A stretch of DNA of 64,000 bases, from NCBI RefSeq assembly GCF_003206715.1, contig NZ_PZJU01000019.1, positions 35,153 through 99,152 of the forward strand, given 5' to 3'. The DNA is from Salinicola peritrichatus. Lineage in GTDB: Bacteria > Pseudomonadota > Gammaproteobacteria > Pseudomonadales > Halomonadaceae. Position 1 is the stretch's first letter. Each line of letters starts with the position of its first letter. The notes beneath the pieces were generated by a model that saw only the letters and a list, made by a program, of their open reading frames with translations, searched no databases and was not told the origin of the DNA. Shown here piece after piece: positions 45,146 through 55,486 of this stretch. The translations under genes and the position numbers were made by a program.

Positions 45146-46591
45146 ATGAATCGACATTACCGTCTGTCCCGTGGAGGCATTCGGGCACTGACCCTCTCAC
45201 TTGCGCTGACAGCTCCGATCATGGCCAATGCGCAGTCCTCCGATAGCCTTTACTACGACATCGGAGGTGCAGCTCCGTTTGGGGCATCGGCTGGCCTTGG
45301 CCATGGTCCTCGGGCTCGTGGCATCGGGGTGGCCTGGAACGTGAACGCGTCGTGTGGAAACTTCGACATCGGTTCGACCGTCAGCAATCAGTTGAACGGC
45401 GTCACCAACGGCTTCCAGTCCATGATGGGCAATGTGGTTTCCAATGCCACCGGGGCCGTGGCGAGCCTGCCGGCGATGATTATCCAGCGGGCCAATCCTG
45501 CGCTCTACGATCTGCTGACCAATGGTGTGCTCCAGGGCCGAGTCGACTTCGACAAGTCTAAATTGTCATGCCAACGCATGGCGGAGCAGTTGGCTGACGC
45601 CACCGTTGGAGATCGTATGCAGCAGGCCGCAATGGCGGAGAACTGGCATGACGTGGCGGCATCGACTACCGACGCCGTTGCGGCACAAAACACCGTTGAG
45701 CAGGAAGCGGGGGATAATGGCCGCACGTGGGTCGGCGGTCAACGCCGAGGAGGGGCTGGCCAGGAACCCGTGCGGGTGGTCGAGGATACCGCCAAGGCGG
45801 GGTACAACCTGCTCTATGGGCGCACCGATCCCACCTCTGACGAGGAGGTTTCGGGAGGCGGTGGAGGTTGGGGGTCCGTCGCGACATCCAGTGGGGATTG
45901 GATCGGCGGCGGTGGTATCGCGGGTGGGAGTGGTGGCGGAGGTGGCGGCGACTGTCAGGGCGGCATGTGTACGATCTGGGGATCCCCGGAAGAAGCCGCC
46001 GAGTGGACCAAATCGATTGTTGGCGACACCGAGCTTCGCACCTGCAACGGCTGTGAAAAGAGCGAGAGCATTGCGGGTACGGGCCTGGTACGTGAGCTAG
46101 AGGAAGCACAGCAGGAGATCCACGAAAACCTGTTGGAGATGCTCAATGGTGGAGAGATCACGCAGGCGAAGTTGAACGAGGTGTCTGCAGGCGATGGGTT
46201 GGCTGTGTCGCGTGGCGTGATCGAAGCCATGCGTTCCGATCCGCAGGGGCCGCTGCTGGCTCAGCGGCTAGCGAGCGAGATGGCACTGGCTCGAACGCTG
46301 ACCAAGGCGATGTGGGGCCGCCGGATGCTGATGGCCGGGACAAGCGATCCAGGTATTGAGAGCAATGAGGAGGGGATGACGGCACTGGATCGCAAGATCG
46401 ATGCCTTCAATCGCGATATCGAGTTGCTCAAGAGCGAGATGGAGATTCGTCAGTCCCTGGCCAGCAACGCCGCCTTGTCGGCACTCAAGCGTGCGGCGAA
46501 TCGGGCTGCCGGTTCCAGCCCGGATGAGACGACGCTGCCGACACCGGCGCTCGATGAGCGTGGCCGCCCGACTGCGGGGGCCACGCCATGA
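45146..46591 (+). CDS. PFL_4711 (TIGR03755), TraH-like
   Basis: A 481-residue exported protein. Signal peptide ends ANAQ (about 1-30). Family features are ASCGNFDIGSTVSNQLNGV near the mature N-terminus, SCQRMAEQLAD, a Gly-rich low-complexity loop (about 230-275), the cysteine pairs CQGGMC and CNGC, and a C-terminal coiled coil (about 390-460). TraH-like proteins act in pilus extension and retraction. Overlaps the next gene by four bases. Confidence 0.87.
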   Translation: MNRHYRLSRGGIRALTLSLALTAPIMANAQSSDSLYYDIGGAAPFGASAGLGHGPRARGIGVAWNVNASCGNFDIGSTVSNQLNGVTNGFQSMMGNVVSNATGAVASLPAMIIQRANPALYDLLTNGVLQGRVDFDKSKLSCQRMAEQLADATVGDRMQQAAMAENWHDVAASTTDAVAAQNTVEQEAGDNGRTWVGGQRRGGAGQEPVRVVEDTAKAGYNLLYGRTDPTSDEEVSGGGGGWGSVATSSGDWIGGGGIAGGSGGGGGGDCQGGMCTIWGSPEEAAEWTKSIVGDTELRTCNGCEKSESIAGTGLVRELEEAQQEIHENLLEMLNGGEITQAKLNEVSAGDGLAVSRGVIEAMRSDPQGPLLAQRLASEMALARTLTKAMWGRRMLMAGTSDPGIESNEEGMTALDRKIDAFNRDIELLKSEMEIRQSLASNAALSALKRAANRAAGSSPDETTLPTPALDERGRPTAGATP

Positions 46592-46965
46592 CCCTTCCCC
46601 GGCTACTGGATCCCAGACGATGGCCATCACTGGTGGTCTTTGGCATGGCGTTGATCGGTGCCTTTGTGGTGTGTGGGGCCATCGTTGCGTTGGGCATTCG
46701 GATGATGGGCAGCCAGGTGGCTTTCGAGGCAGCCTGGGGGCAAGCAACACCCTGGTTATTCCTCTGGCGGTGGGCTTGTTACGCCGGTTTGGTGCTGTGG
46801 TGGCTAAAACTCTGGCGCCCCCGTCTCGTCCGTCAACTGGGTGAAGACGATGACGGTGGAGAAGAAGCGCGATCGCGCATGAAGCGACTGGAGCGATACG
46901 CGATCGGCGTCATGGTGGCCATTGAATTCTTCAATCTGCTCGACTGGATGGGAGGTGGCCGATGA
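46588..46965 (+). CDS. Small membrane protein between TraH- and TraG-like genes
   Basis: A 125-residue protein with three hydrophobic segments (about 15-40, 52-70 and 105-120) and an acidic/basic cytoplasmic loop (GEDDDGGEEARSRMKR). Its constant position in related elements, four-base overlap on both sides and size suggest an inner-membrane accessory protein of the channel. No name assigned. Confidence 0.65.
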   Translation: MTLPRLLDPRRWPSLVVFGMALIGAFVVCGAIVALGIRMMGSQVAFEAAWGQATPWLFLWRWACYAGLVLWWLKLWRPRLVRQLGEDDDGGEEARSRMKRLERYAIGVMVAIEFFNLLDWMGGGR

Positions 46966-48497
46966 CCGCCGATCTCAATGTCTCTGATTACCTGGAGATG
47001 GTCTTCCTGATCATGGGGTGGGTAATCAACAACGCCCTGTGGTCGGTCATGATGCAGACGGGGCTTGCCTTCGTTCCCTTCATTGCACTGATCGCTTCCG
47101 AGTGGTTCAAGGTGCGCCAGGAGGGCGAGGACGAGGGGAACAAGGGGGTGCTGCTGGTTGCCCGGCTCGAAACGAAACTGATCGCCATGGTCATCTGCTA
47201 TGCGGTGACGTGCCTGCCGGTCATGAACCTGTCGATCAACCCTGTCAATAACATCGAGCGTCAGAACGCGGATGGCTCTCAGTGCAGCGTTGCGGTGATC
47301 GGTCAGGGCGAGTGGGGCAGTAATACGCTCAACGCGATCGATGGACAGACCGCCGATATCCCGCTGTGGTGGGCCTTCGTTCATGCCATTTCCAAGGGCA
47401 TGACCAATGCGGCGGTATCCAGCATTCCGTGTAGCCCGGATCTGCTGGCCGTGACTTCCGAGGTCGATGCACAGTCGATCACGGATCCAGGACTCAAGCG
47501 CGAGGTAGGTGAGTTCCAGCGTCAATGCTATGGCGCGGCTCGCAATAAGCTCTTTCAGGAAGGCGGTACGATCGAGCCCTCTGAGGGCATGGATGTCGAC
47601 TGGCTGGGAAGTGAGTATTTCATCGAGACACCTGGCTACTACGACTCGTTCTACGCCGGCCGGCCGGTGGAGGGGTTTCCCTACAACGCCAGCCGCGACC
47701 AGGCGCGCCCAGGGACGGGGCCGGGGCAACCTGGATATCCGAGTTGCCGTGAATGGTGGACAGCCGCTGGTAGTGGTCTCTATGCGCGTCTTCATGAGCA
47801 GGTCGAGCCAGGATTCTGGGACAGCTTCGGGTCGATTTTCTCGAGCGCGGATGCGGAGGACTACGTGATCCGACGGATGATCAGCGAAAGAACGGGATCG
47901 GCCAACGGCAACCAGGCTTCTGCCATCCGGGGCTACGGCAACCTCGACGGCGGCGCATTGGATGATGTCGGTGATGTCCTTTCCACGGCCGTGGGGGGCA
48001 TTGGGGGTGCCGTGGTGGGTGCCACCGGCAAGGTGGGGATGGATATGGTGAAGCGCGCGCTGCCGATGGTGCAGTACCTGCTGATCATGGCGGTGGTGAT
48101 CTGCCTGCCATTCGTGATGACGATCTCGGGCTACTCGTTCAAGGTGGCTGGAACAGCGACGTTTGGGCTGTTCGCCCTCTGGTTCCTGACGTTCTGGTGG
48201 GAACTGGCCCGCTGGCTCAACTCGAACCTGGTGGATCTGATCTATAACTCCGAAGCGGCCAAGATGAGCTTCCTCGCGGCCGCACAGAACACCTACGACC
48301 GGCTGCCGCTGCTGTTCGTGGAGTGGGCGACGTTTTTGCTTTTACCTGGTATTTGGGTGGCCGTGCTTGGTTGGTCTGGCATGAAGCTAGGAGGAGCTAT
48401 CTCTGCTGGCCTCGAGTCTGGGACCAATGGAGCTAAGGCTGCAGGTAACAAGGGAGCAAGTATTGCAACTAGCGCAGCAACAAAAGGTGCGAAGTAA
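46962..48497 (+). CDS. TraG N-terminal-region protein, VirB6-like
   Basis: A 511-residue inner-membrane protein of the TraG-N family. Five or more helices: two near the N-terminus (10-50), one near 72-92, and a C-terminal cluster (about 365-480, LLIMAVVICLPFVMTISGYSF then a Trp-rich segment FLTFWWELARWLN). Large periplasmic domain between. TraG-N proteins form part of the inner-membrane pore and in related systems stabilise mating pairs. The C-terminus is short, so the exclusion part of F-type TraG is absent. Confidence 0.87.
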   Translation: MTADLNVSDYLEMVFLIMGWVINNALWSVMMQTGLAFVPFIALIASEWFKVRQEGEDEGNKGVLLVARLETKLIAMVICYAVTCLPVMNLSINPVNNIERQNADGSQCSVAVIGQGEWGSNTLNAIDGQTADIPLWWAFVHAISKGMTNAAVSSIPCSPDLLAVTSEVDAQSITDPGLKREVGEFQRQCYGAARNKLFQEGGTIEPSEGMDVDWLGSEYFIETPGYYDSFYAGRPVEGFPYNASRDQARPGTGPGQPGYPSCREWWTAAGSGLYARLHEQVEPGFWDSFGSIFSSADAEDYVIRRMISERTGSANGNQASAIRGYGNLDGGALDDVGDVLSTAVGGIGGAVVGATGKVGMDMVKRALPMVQYLLIMAVVICLPFVMTISGYSFKVAGTATFGLFALWFLTFWWELARWLNSNLVDLIYNSEAAKMSFLAAAQNTYDRLPLLFVEWATFLLLPGIWVAVLGWSGMKLGGAISAGLESGTNGAKAAGNKGASIATSAATKGAK

Positions 48498-48500
48498 AAG

Positions 48501-48523
48501 AATGGGAGCATCTAGCTCCCATT
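48501..48523. terminator. Bidirectional hairpin after TraG
   Basis: AATGGGAGC pairs with GCTCCCATT around a 5-base loop. It lies in the short convergent gap between the TraG-like gene and the minus-strand gene ending at 48535. T-runs are weak on both sides. Confidence 0.6.
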
Positions 48524-48531
48524 GCTTGTTA

Positions 48532-48849
48532 GTCATCTACCTTTATGCCGCCTTGGTAGTAACCAATACCTTCCGGGCCATCCCGCAACTGGGTAAACGC
48601 ACCGCTGCTCTCATCTTGGCTGTTGCGGCTCTCACTTGATGCAGAAGCCGCAGCCGCACTGGCCAGCGCGCCTAGTGCCATACCTGCCGCCTTGAAGGCT
48701 TCGCGGGTGATCTGCTTGGCTATGGGGGCGTGCTTGCGCACGGCGTCGCGTGCAGCGTCCAGGCGCTGCTCGTCGAGTAGCTTGCCACCGCCCCGGCGGT
48801 TGACCAGGTCGGAGGCGTTGTCGTTCCAGAGCCATTTCTTGATGCTCAT
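48532..48849 (-). CDS. Small Ala-rich protein of the element, unknown
   Basis: A 105-residue protein beginning MSIKKWLWNDNASDLVNRRG, with an Ala-rich hydrophobic stretch (about 58-75) and a short acidic end. ATG 48849 has a near-perfect site (AAGGAGGTG), so it should be well translated. The Ala-rich part could be a weak membrane segment. No family recognised. Its neighbour on the same strand is the antitoxin gene, 130 bp upstream. Confidence 0.6.
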
Positions 48850-48978
48850 GGGACACCTCCTTGCATTAGACATACCTGAATGTCAGGTTAGTCCGTAAGT
48901 TGGACCAGTGCAATTTTAGCTGTGTTCGCGGGCAAGTGGTTATGTCATGAGGCCTTACCTGAATCAGCTTCTATTGTG

Positions 48979-49293
48979 TCAATCCAGCTCGGCGAGATGC
49001 TCGATCGTTTGCGGGTATCGCTGTACCAGCCGAATTAGGGTCTGCGCTTGTGCATTGGGCTTCGATCGACCTTGCTCCCAGTTCTCCAGCGTCCGCTGGT
49101 TGGTACGTAGGTAATGGGCAAAGACCCCTTGAGACATATTCAGCTTTTCGCGTGTTTGAACCAGGTCTCGGGCGGTGATGTCCGGCAAGCTGGATGGTTT
49201 GACTGAGTGCGATCTCAGCGTCCGCTTTCCCTTCCGCGAATCGGCAAGGGCATCGAAGCCTTCAAGTACCTCATCGAAGATATTCCTGCTCAT
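48979..49293 (-). CDS. Helix-turn-helix antitoxin (HigA/NadS-like)
   Basis: A 104-residue XRE-type regulator. The helix-turn-helix is at about 45-85 (LNMSQGVFAHYLRTNQRTLENWEQGRSKPN), with an N-terminal extension (DEVLEGFDALADSRKGKRTL) typical of NadS-type antitoxins. Its start overlaps the stop of the truncated toxin remnant (ATGA), the usual toxin-antitoxin arrangement with toxin first. The operon promoter has been lost with the toxin's 5' end, so expression now depends on transposon sequences. Confidence 0.85.
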   Translation of the reverse strand: MSRNIFDEVLEGFDALADSRKGKRTLRSHSVKPSSLPDITARDLVQTREKLNMSQGVFAHYLRTNQRTLENWEQGRSKPNAQAQTLIRLVQRYPQTIEHLAELD

Positions 49294-49406
49294 TTTCGTT
49301 TCCTCGCGTCGATCTCGACTTCAAGCAACTGCTTCAACACTTTTCTCTGATCAGGTGTGAGATCGTCCTGGACATCCTTACCATAGATCGTGAATAGCCA
49401 AAATTG
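49290..49406 (-). pseudogene. RelE/HigB-type toxin, 3' remnant
   Basis: The last 38 codons of a toxin gene: QFWLFTIYGKDVQDDLTPDQ, then a Lys/Leu/Glu helix and RKRK end. This matches the C-terminal strand and helix of RelE/HigB-type toxins paired with NadS/HigA antitoxins. Coding stops exactly at 49406, where the transposon end GGGTATTCGG begins. The missing 5' part is not found on the other side of the transposon, so a deletion or rearrangement accompanied insertion. Confidence 0.8.
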
Positions 49407-49430
49407 GGGTATTCGGATTAAGTGGTAGAT
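49407..49430 (+). repeat. Left terminal inverted repeat
   Basis: Starts GGGTATTCGGATTAAGTGGT. Abuts the toxin remnant on the left and the transposase 3' end on the right. Confidence 0.72.
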
Positions 49431-49455
49431 GGAGCCCCCTTGCTCCTTCGAACCC

Positions 49456-50757
49456 TTAACTCTCCCAGAAGGTTGATAGATCGACGCCGTAGTTTATCTC
49501 AGGCTCGGGAAGACCCATGCTGTAGGTCATGGTGGCCTTGCCCAGGAAGGGGGATTCCTTGGTCTGCGGCACCTTCTTCTTGTGCTTGGTGGTGTAGAGC
49601 ATCCGGGCCCGCATCACCTCGAATGAGTAGCCACGGCCATCGCGGTTCTTATCCTTGGCCAGCCGGTTGATTGACTCCGTGAAGGCGTTGGTGATCGGGA
49701 TGTCGGTCTCGAAGTAGGTCAGCATCTCCTCATGCCAGCCACTGATAGCACTGACGAGATCTTTCCAGACCTCCTTTTGCCCCTGTGGGATGTCGTCAAT
49801 CCAGGCAGTCAGCGCCTTCTCGGCGTCACGCCGGGTTGTGGCGTCCCAGATGTGGAAGAACCGCTCCTTGTGCTCGTAGGCCGCCAAGAGCTGGGGGAAT
49901 GCCCCTGTCCAGGTCTCCATGATGAGCCGTTCGCGATCTGAGACATCGTGAGCGCGCTTCAGCAGGATCTTCCGGTCACCCTTGAGGGTTCGGCGCTGGT
50001 TGGACGTCAGCTTTTTCCTGAGCCCCTTGCGGACCTTTTCCAAGGCCTCGTTGGCCATTCGCACGACGTGGAACTTATCGACCACAATGCGAGCCTGCGG
50101 CAGCACCGCCTGGACAGCACGGCGGTACGGTTTCCACATATCCATGCTGACGATCTCGACCTGGTGGCGCTCGGTCATGCTCATGAGGCGCCTCGTCACC
50201 GCGTCCTGCTGGCGACCGGGCAGCAGGTCCAGTAGGGTACGCTCCTCCAGGTTGGTCAGGATGCAGCGGTAGCGGCGGTTCAGGTACAGCTCGTCGATCC
50301 CCAGGCAGCGGGGTGTCTCGAAGCGATGCCAGGCTGCCAGGAACTCAGCCTTCTTCTTGAATATCTCGCGGACAGTCTTCTCGTCGAGGCCCGTGGTATC
50401 AGCCACGTAGGCGTAGGGGTGATTGAAGGCTTCCTTCTCGACGTGGTTGTAAAGCCTCCGCGTCATGCGGTGATCGTCTACCATTTCCGGAAGAGCTGGC
50501 CGGAACGTCCTTCCACACGCCCGGCAGGTGTAGCGGCGACGGACCACCCAGAGGGTGACCCGCTTTCCGTGGATGTGTAGGTCGCGATAGGCCACATCGC
50601 GCTTACCGAACCTGACAAACTCACTCTCAACGCCGCATTCCTCGCAAGCTAGAGGCTCAGGAGCTTCAACCTGGTAGTGGAGATCATGCTCTTCCATCTT
50701 GGTGGCTAGGACGTGGTACTCGGGAAGGTGAAGGATGTTGTCAGGCAAGCTGGTCAT
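49456..50757 (-). CDS. tnpA: ISL3-family transposase
   Basis: A 433-residue DDE transposase. N-terminal zinc-binding pair CEEC (about 37-40) and CRAC (about 77-80), then a helix-turn-helix (ADTTGLDEKTVREIFKKK). The catalytic acids lie in VSMDMWKPYRRAV, VVDKFHVVRMAN and NAFTESINRLAK. Intact and full length. I start at ATG 50757, preceded by AAGGAAA; a longer in-frame ATG (50778) lacks a site. The family also occurs in elements that carry metal-resistance cargo. Confidence 0.92.
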   Translation of the reverse strand: MTSLPDNILHLPEYHVLATKMEEHDLHYQVEAPEPLACEECGVESEFVRFGKRDVAYRDLHIHGKRVTLWVVRRRYTCRACGRTFRPALPEMVDDHRMTRRLYNHVEKEAFNHPYAYVADTTGLDEKTVREIFKKKAEFLAAWHRFETPRCLGIDELYLNRRYRCILTNLEERTLLDLLPGRQQDAVTRRLMSMTERHQVEIVSMDMWKPYRRAVQAVLPQARIVVDKFHVVRMANEALEKVRKGLRKKLTSNQRRTLKGDRKILLKRAHDVSDRERLIMETWTGAFPQLLAAYEHKERFFHIWDATTRRDAEKALTAWIDDIPQGQKEVWKDLVSAISGWHEEMLTYFETDIPITNAFTESINRLAKDKNRDGRGYSFEVMRARMLYTTKHKKKVPQTKESPFLGKATMTYSMGLPEPEINYGVDLSTFWES

Positions 50758-50835
50758 GCAAACTTTCCTTGTCGACATGGTCTATAGATGATCGCGACTC
50801 TTTGACCGCGTTGTTTTCTACGAACTGAAGGTGAG

Positions 50836-51282
50836 TTACTCCCTTGGGTCTTCTGCTTCTCTGAGCCCTTCATGCAATGACGCAATTAGCGGGCAAGTGA
50901 TATTGCCTTGTTGTGCATGGCATCGGTCGACCATTTCGCTCAGCACCTTCTCAATTCTTTCAAGCCTGTCGATCTTCTCGCGAACGTCCCCTAACTTGTG
51001 CTCTGCGAGAGCACTGGCTTCTTGACAGTGGGCGCCATCTTCCAGCCGAAGTAGGTCACTGATCTCATCCAGACTAAAGCCTAGCTGCTGCGCCGTTTTC
51101 ACGAACGTCAACCTGTCGATATCGGCGGCACTATAGCGTCGAATACCTCCGGGAGGTCGTTCGGGCTCCGATAATAGCCCTCGTCGCTGGTAATAGCGGA
51201 TTGTCTCGACATTGACGCCGGCCGCCTTGGCCAGGCCGCCAATGGTCATGGTGTCCGCCACTTTATCTGCATGTCTCTTCAT
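50836..51282 (-). CDS. merR: Mercury-responsive regulator MerR
   Basis: A 148-residue MerR. The N-terminal winged helix ([13 protein letters not shown] and [11 protein letters not shown]), the long dimer helix and the three Hg(II)-binding cysteines at 86, 121 and 130 have the same spacing as Cys82/117/126 of Tn501 MerR. It represses and, with Hg(II), activates the divergent merT promoter next to its start. Full length and apparently functional. Confidence 0.95.
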   Translation of the reverse strand: MKRHADKVADTMTIGGLAKAAGVNVETIRYYQRRGLLSEPERPPGGIRRYSAADIDRLTFVKTAQQLGFSLDEISDLLRLEDGAHCQEASALAEHKLGDVREKIDRLERIEKVLSEMVDRCHAQQGNITCPLIASLHEGLREAEDPRE

Positions 51283-51287
51283 GATGC

Positions 51288-51318
51288 TTGACTCCGTACC
51301 AAGCTACGGAAGTAACCT
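51288..51318 (+). promoter_or_regulatory. merT promoter and MerR operator
   Basis: TTGACT (-35, 51288-51293), then a 19-bp spacer, then TAACCT (-10, 51313-51318). The over-long spacer is the mark of MerR-controlled promoters. The dyad CCGTA-N6-TACGG sits centrally in the spacer, matching the Tn501 arrangement. Confidence 0.92.
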
Positions 51319-51355
51319 TATCGTAGCTCCCCCCATCCCGAAAGGAGAATCGTCA

Positions 51356-51706
51356 ATGCGGACATCTAAAACGGGGCGAGGGCCCCTGGCCGCCGGAGGA
51401 GTCGCGGCCCTCCTGGCCTCGGCGTGTTGCCTCGGCCCGCTGGTTCTGATCACGCTGGGCGTTTCCGGCGCCTGGATCAGCAATCTGGCGTCGCTGGAGC
51501 GCTATCGCCCGCTCTTTATCGGCGTCGCGCTGGTGGCGATGTTCTTCGCCTGGCGTCGCGTCTTTCGGCCAGTGGAAAAGTGCCAGCCGGGAGAGGTGTG
51601 TGCCGTGCCACGGGTCAGGACGGGCTACAAGGCGATCTTCTGGCTCGTATCGCTGCTGGTGCTAATCGCCCTGGTATTCCCCTACGTCTTGCCCTTGTTC
51701 TATTAA
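51356..51706 (+). CDS. merT: Mercuric transport protein MerT
   Basis: A 116-residue inner-membrane protein with three helices. The first helix contains the Cys pair in SACCLGPL (about 24-25), and the cytoplasmic loop holds the second pair in EKCQPGEVCAV. These pass Hg(II) from MerP to MerA. I start at ATG 51356, eight bases after AAAGGAG. First gene of the mer operon. Confidence 0.95.
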   Translation: MRTSKTGRGPLAAGGVAALLASACCLGPLVLITLGVSGAWISNLASLERYRPLFIGVALVAMFFAWRRVFRPVEKCQPGEVCAVPRVRTGYKAIFWLVSLLVLIALVFPYVLPLFY

Positions 51707-51719
51707 AAGGAGATCTACC

Positions 51720-52016
51720 ATGAAAGCTCGTTTCGCCTTCATCGCGCTACTCGCCCTGCTCAGCACGCCCGCCTTAGCGGCCTTGCAGACCGTGAAGCTG
51801 TCGGTGCCGGGCATGACCTGTGCCGCCTGCCCGATCACCGTCAAGGCCGCCCTCAACAAGGTGGACGGCGTCTCGCAAGTCGACGTGAGCTACGCGGATC
51901 TCGAGGCCGTGGTCACCTTTGACGACGCCCGAACGTCGGTGGAGGCATTGACCGAGGCCACCACCAACGCTGGGTATCCATCAACCCCGACATCCTCGCA
52001 AGCGGATCGAGAGTGA
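51720..52016 (+). CDS. merP: Periplasmic mercury-binding protein MerP
   Basis: A 98-residue exported protein. Signal peptide about 1-20 (ALA end), then an HMA domain with GMTCAACP (Cys about 34 and 37), the Hg(II)-binding site. AAGGAG precedes the start. Its stop region overlaps the next gene. Confidence 0.95.
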   Translation: MKARFAFIALLALLSTPALAALQTVKLSVPGMTCAACPITVKAALNKVDGVSQVDVSYADLEAVVTFDDARTSVEALTEATTNAGYPSTPTSSQADRE

Positions 52017-52018
52017 TC

Positions 52019-52276
52019 ATGAAGAATCCCAAGACCCTGCTGCGCGTGAGCGTGATCGGCACCGTCCTGGTGGCATTGTGCTGCTTTACGCCGATCCTGG
52101 TGATCCTGCTTGGCACGGTGGGCCTGGCGGCGCTGACGGGCTATCTCGACGTTGTGTTATTGCCGGCCCTGGCCTTCTTCATCGGCCTGACCATTTATGC
52201 GATTTGGCGTAAGAAGCAGTTCGACGCCTGTTGTGACAACTGCTCTATCAAATCAAGGAATACGCCCCCTGAGTGA
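52019..52276 (+). CDS. merF: Mercury transporter MerF
   Basis: An 85-residue two-helix inner-membrane transporter with the vicinal Cys pair in VALCCFTP (helix 1) and a second cluster in DACCDNCS near the C-terminus, as in known MerF. I use ATG 52019; a GTG six bases upstream, overlapping the merP stop, is possible. Confidence 0.9.
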   Translation: MKNPKTLLRVSVIGTVLVALCCFTPILVILLGTVGLAALTGYLDVVLLPALAFFIGLTIYAIWRKKQFDACCDNCSIKSRNTPPE

Positions 52277-52349
52277 CATCAAGCAGCTGCACATCGCGGT
52301 CATCGGGTGAGTTGTTTACGAGCTTGTCCGTCACGGTGAAGGAATAAGC

Positions 52350-54237
<1,888 letters not shown>

Positions 54238-54318
54238 ACGATATGAGCGCGACCGTGGTGCCACTGGGCGGCGGCACCACGGGTTTTGGGCATGGACACC
54301 ACAGGGAGCCCTGTCACG

Positions 54319-54453
54319 ATGAACACGACACTACCAGATTGCGGGATGATGGGGGCGATGGGCTGGATAATGCCAGTGATCGGAATTGCCCTACTATTGC
54401 TACTGGTCCTGGGCATCGCCTGTTTGGTGAAGTATCTGCTCTCTAGCAAGTGA
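54319..54453 (+). CDS. Small membrane protein at the end of the mer unit
   Basis: A 44-residue frame with one hydrophobic helix (about 13-40, GIALLLLLVLGIACLVKYLL) preceded by a Met/Gly-rich segment (CGMMGAMGWIMP). Similar SHOCT-like or short Met-rich helices accompany metal-resistance genes, but no name can be assigned. ATG 54319 follows GGGAG; an in-frame ATG at 54292 would add nine residues. It lies 82 bp after merA and inside the transposon ends. Confidence 0.55.
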   Translation: MNTTLPDCGMMGAMGWIMPVIGIALLLLLVLGIACLVKYLLSSK

Positions 54454-54863
54454 GCGTACTCAGCGAGCCATCAACCAGCTAATCCGTTGTGGGTTGAGTT
54501 TGTCGGCCACCTTTAGCTCTCGCATACCAACCAGATAATCCGGATACCCAGAATTATACAGTCGTTTCCATACATACGATCCAGCTACGTTTACCATTTA
54601 TAGATAAAATTCGATTGGAATGCTTGTCTACTACCTAGTAGTCGAAAACCTTTTCAGGTGATGCGATGAAGCGGGGAAGGTGCCATCCAGTCCATACAAA
54701 ACCAAAGTGTTGCCTAATCAACAAGATAGGAAAATTAAGCAAATAAATTTTACCAATGCTTGATCAATCTGCATGCAGTAACTACACCTTAAAAGGTGTT
54801 TTTAACGCAGCAGACATACCTTTTCAAGCAACGGACGGAAGGTAAGGTCGCTAAGGAGTAGAG
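54454..54863. other. AT-rich gap across the right transposon end
   Basis: 410 bp. The first 95 bp are the inner end of the transposon. The rest is much less GC-rich than the surroundings. It contains ACACCTTAAAAGGTGT followed by T5 at 54784-54803 (a possible weak terminator or operator) and the approach to the copper-protein gene. No gene recognised; a 45-codon minus-strand frame (54460-54597) lacks a ribosome site. Confidence 0.5.
54526..54549 (-). repeat. Right terminal inverted repeat
   Basis: Read inward on the minus strand it starts GGGTATCCGGATTATCTGGT, agreeing with the left end (GGGTATTCGGATTAAGTGGT) at 17 of the first 20 positions. Confidence 0.72.
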
Positions 54864-55190
54864 ATGAATTTCGGAAAATATAAGTCCTGTATAGAAGCTT
54901 GCAACGTATGTGCAACCTACTGTGACACCTGCGCAATCGCTTGCCTGAAGGAAGATGATGTCAAAATGATGGCAGAATGCATTCGCCTGGATATGCAATG
55001 TGCACAGATTTGCCGTCTGGCTGCTTCCTTGATGGCACAGGGTAGTGAATATGCTAGCGAAGTTTGCAGGATCTGTGCAGATATCTGCAAGAAGTGCGGC
55101 GACGAGTGTGCCAAGCATGATGCTGAGCACTGCCAGGAATGTGCCAAGGCATGTCATCGCTGTGCTGAAGAGTGCGCTGCTATGGCGTAA
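54864..55190 (+). CDS. Four-helix-bundle copper-binding protein (DUF326/Csp-like)
   Basis: A 108-residue protein with 19 cysteines spread in CXXXC and CXXC patterns along predicted helices (SCIEACNVCATYCDTCAIAC at the start). This is the copper-storage Csp3-type bundle, which holds many Cu(I) ions inside the tube. No signal peptide, so it is cytoplasmic. AAGGAG precedes ATG 54864. Base composition is lower in GC than neighbours, suggesting separate transfer. It probably protects against copper or similar soft metals and lies between the mer transposon and the complex-I-like operon. Confidence 0.9.
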   Translation: MNFGKYKSCIEACNVCATYCDTCAIACLKEDDVKMMAECIRLDMQCAQICRLAASLMAQGSEYASEVCRICADICKKCGDECAKHDAEHCQECAKACHRCAEECAAMA

Positions 55191-55486
55191 AGAAGGGCTG
55201 ATAGCAAGGTTCGCTTCATTGTATCGAAGCGTACTTAGATGCTCTGTAACTTGGACTCGATTTGCTGGGTCCAAGTCGCGTTTGGATTGGGCATTTTATG
55301 GATAGCAGCCAAGTATCATTTATCAAATAACTTCGAGTCGTTCAGCTTGAATTCAGAAAATCAGGCTAGCGTTTAGGAAGTCGCTTTCCGGTTTTCCATA
55401 TCGGGCAACTGTTGGTGTTAACCGGCTTTCCGGTGCTTCGCGTGGTCAAAGCTAGTCGTTGTTTGTACAGCAATGCGAGGACGCAC

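Larger units (their letters stand above)
22407..48849 (+). mobile_element. Conjugation module of a GI-type integrative conjugative element (partial)
   Basis: Gene order from the PilL-type lipoprotein through TraD, the PFL_4701-4706 block, TraC and PFL_4709-4711 to TraG matches the mating-pair-formation module of PFGI-1/ICEHin1056-type elements. Integrase, relaxase, partition genes and att sites are outside the window, so the limits of the whole element are unknown. Confidence 0.9.

Noticed and set aside
54460-54597. 45-codon minus-strand frame crossing the right transposon end
   Set aside because: No ribosome site, no recognisable family, and it spans a terminal repeat; likely chance.
54818-54843. 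Possible CueR-type box (ACCTT...AAGGT) before the copper-protein gene
   Set aside because: The arms are 16 bases apart, longer than the usual CueR dyad, and no -35/-10 with 19-20 bp spacing surrounds it. It is only suggestive.
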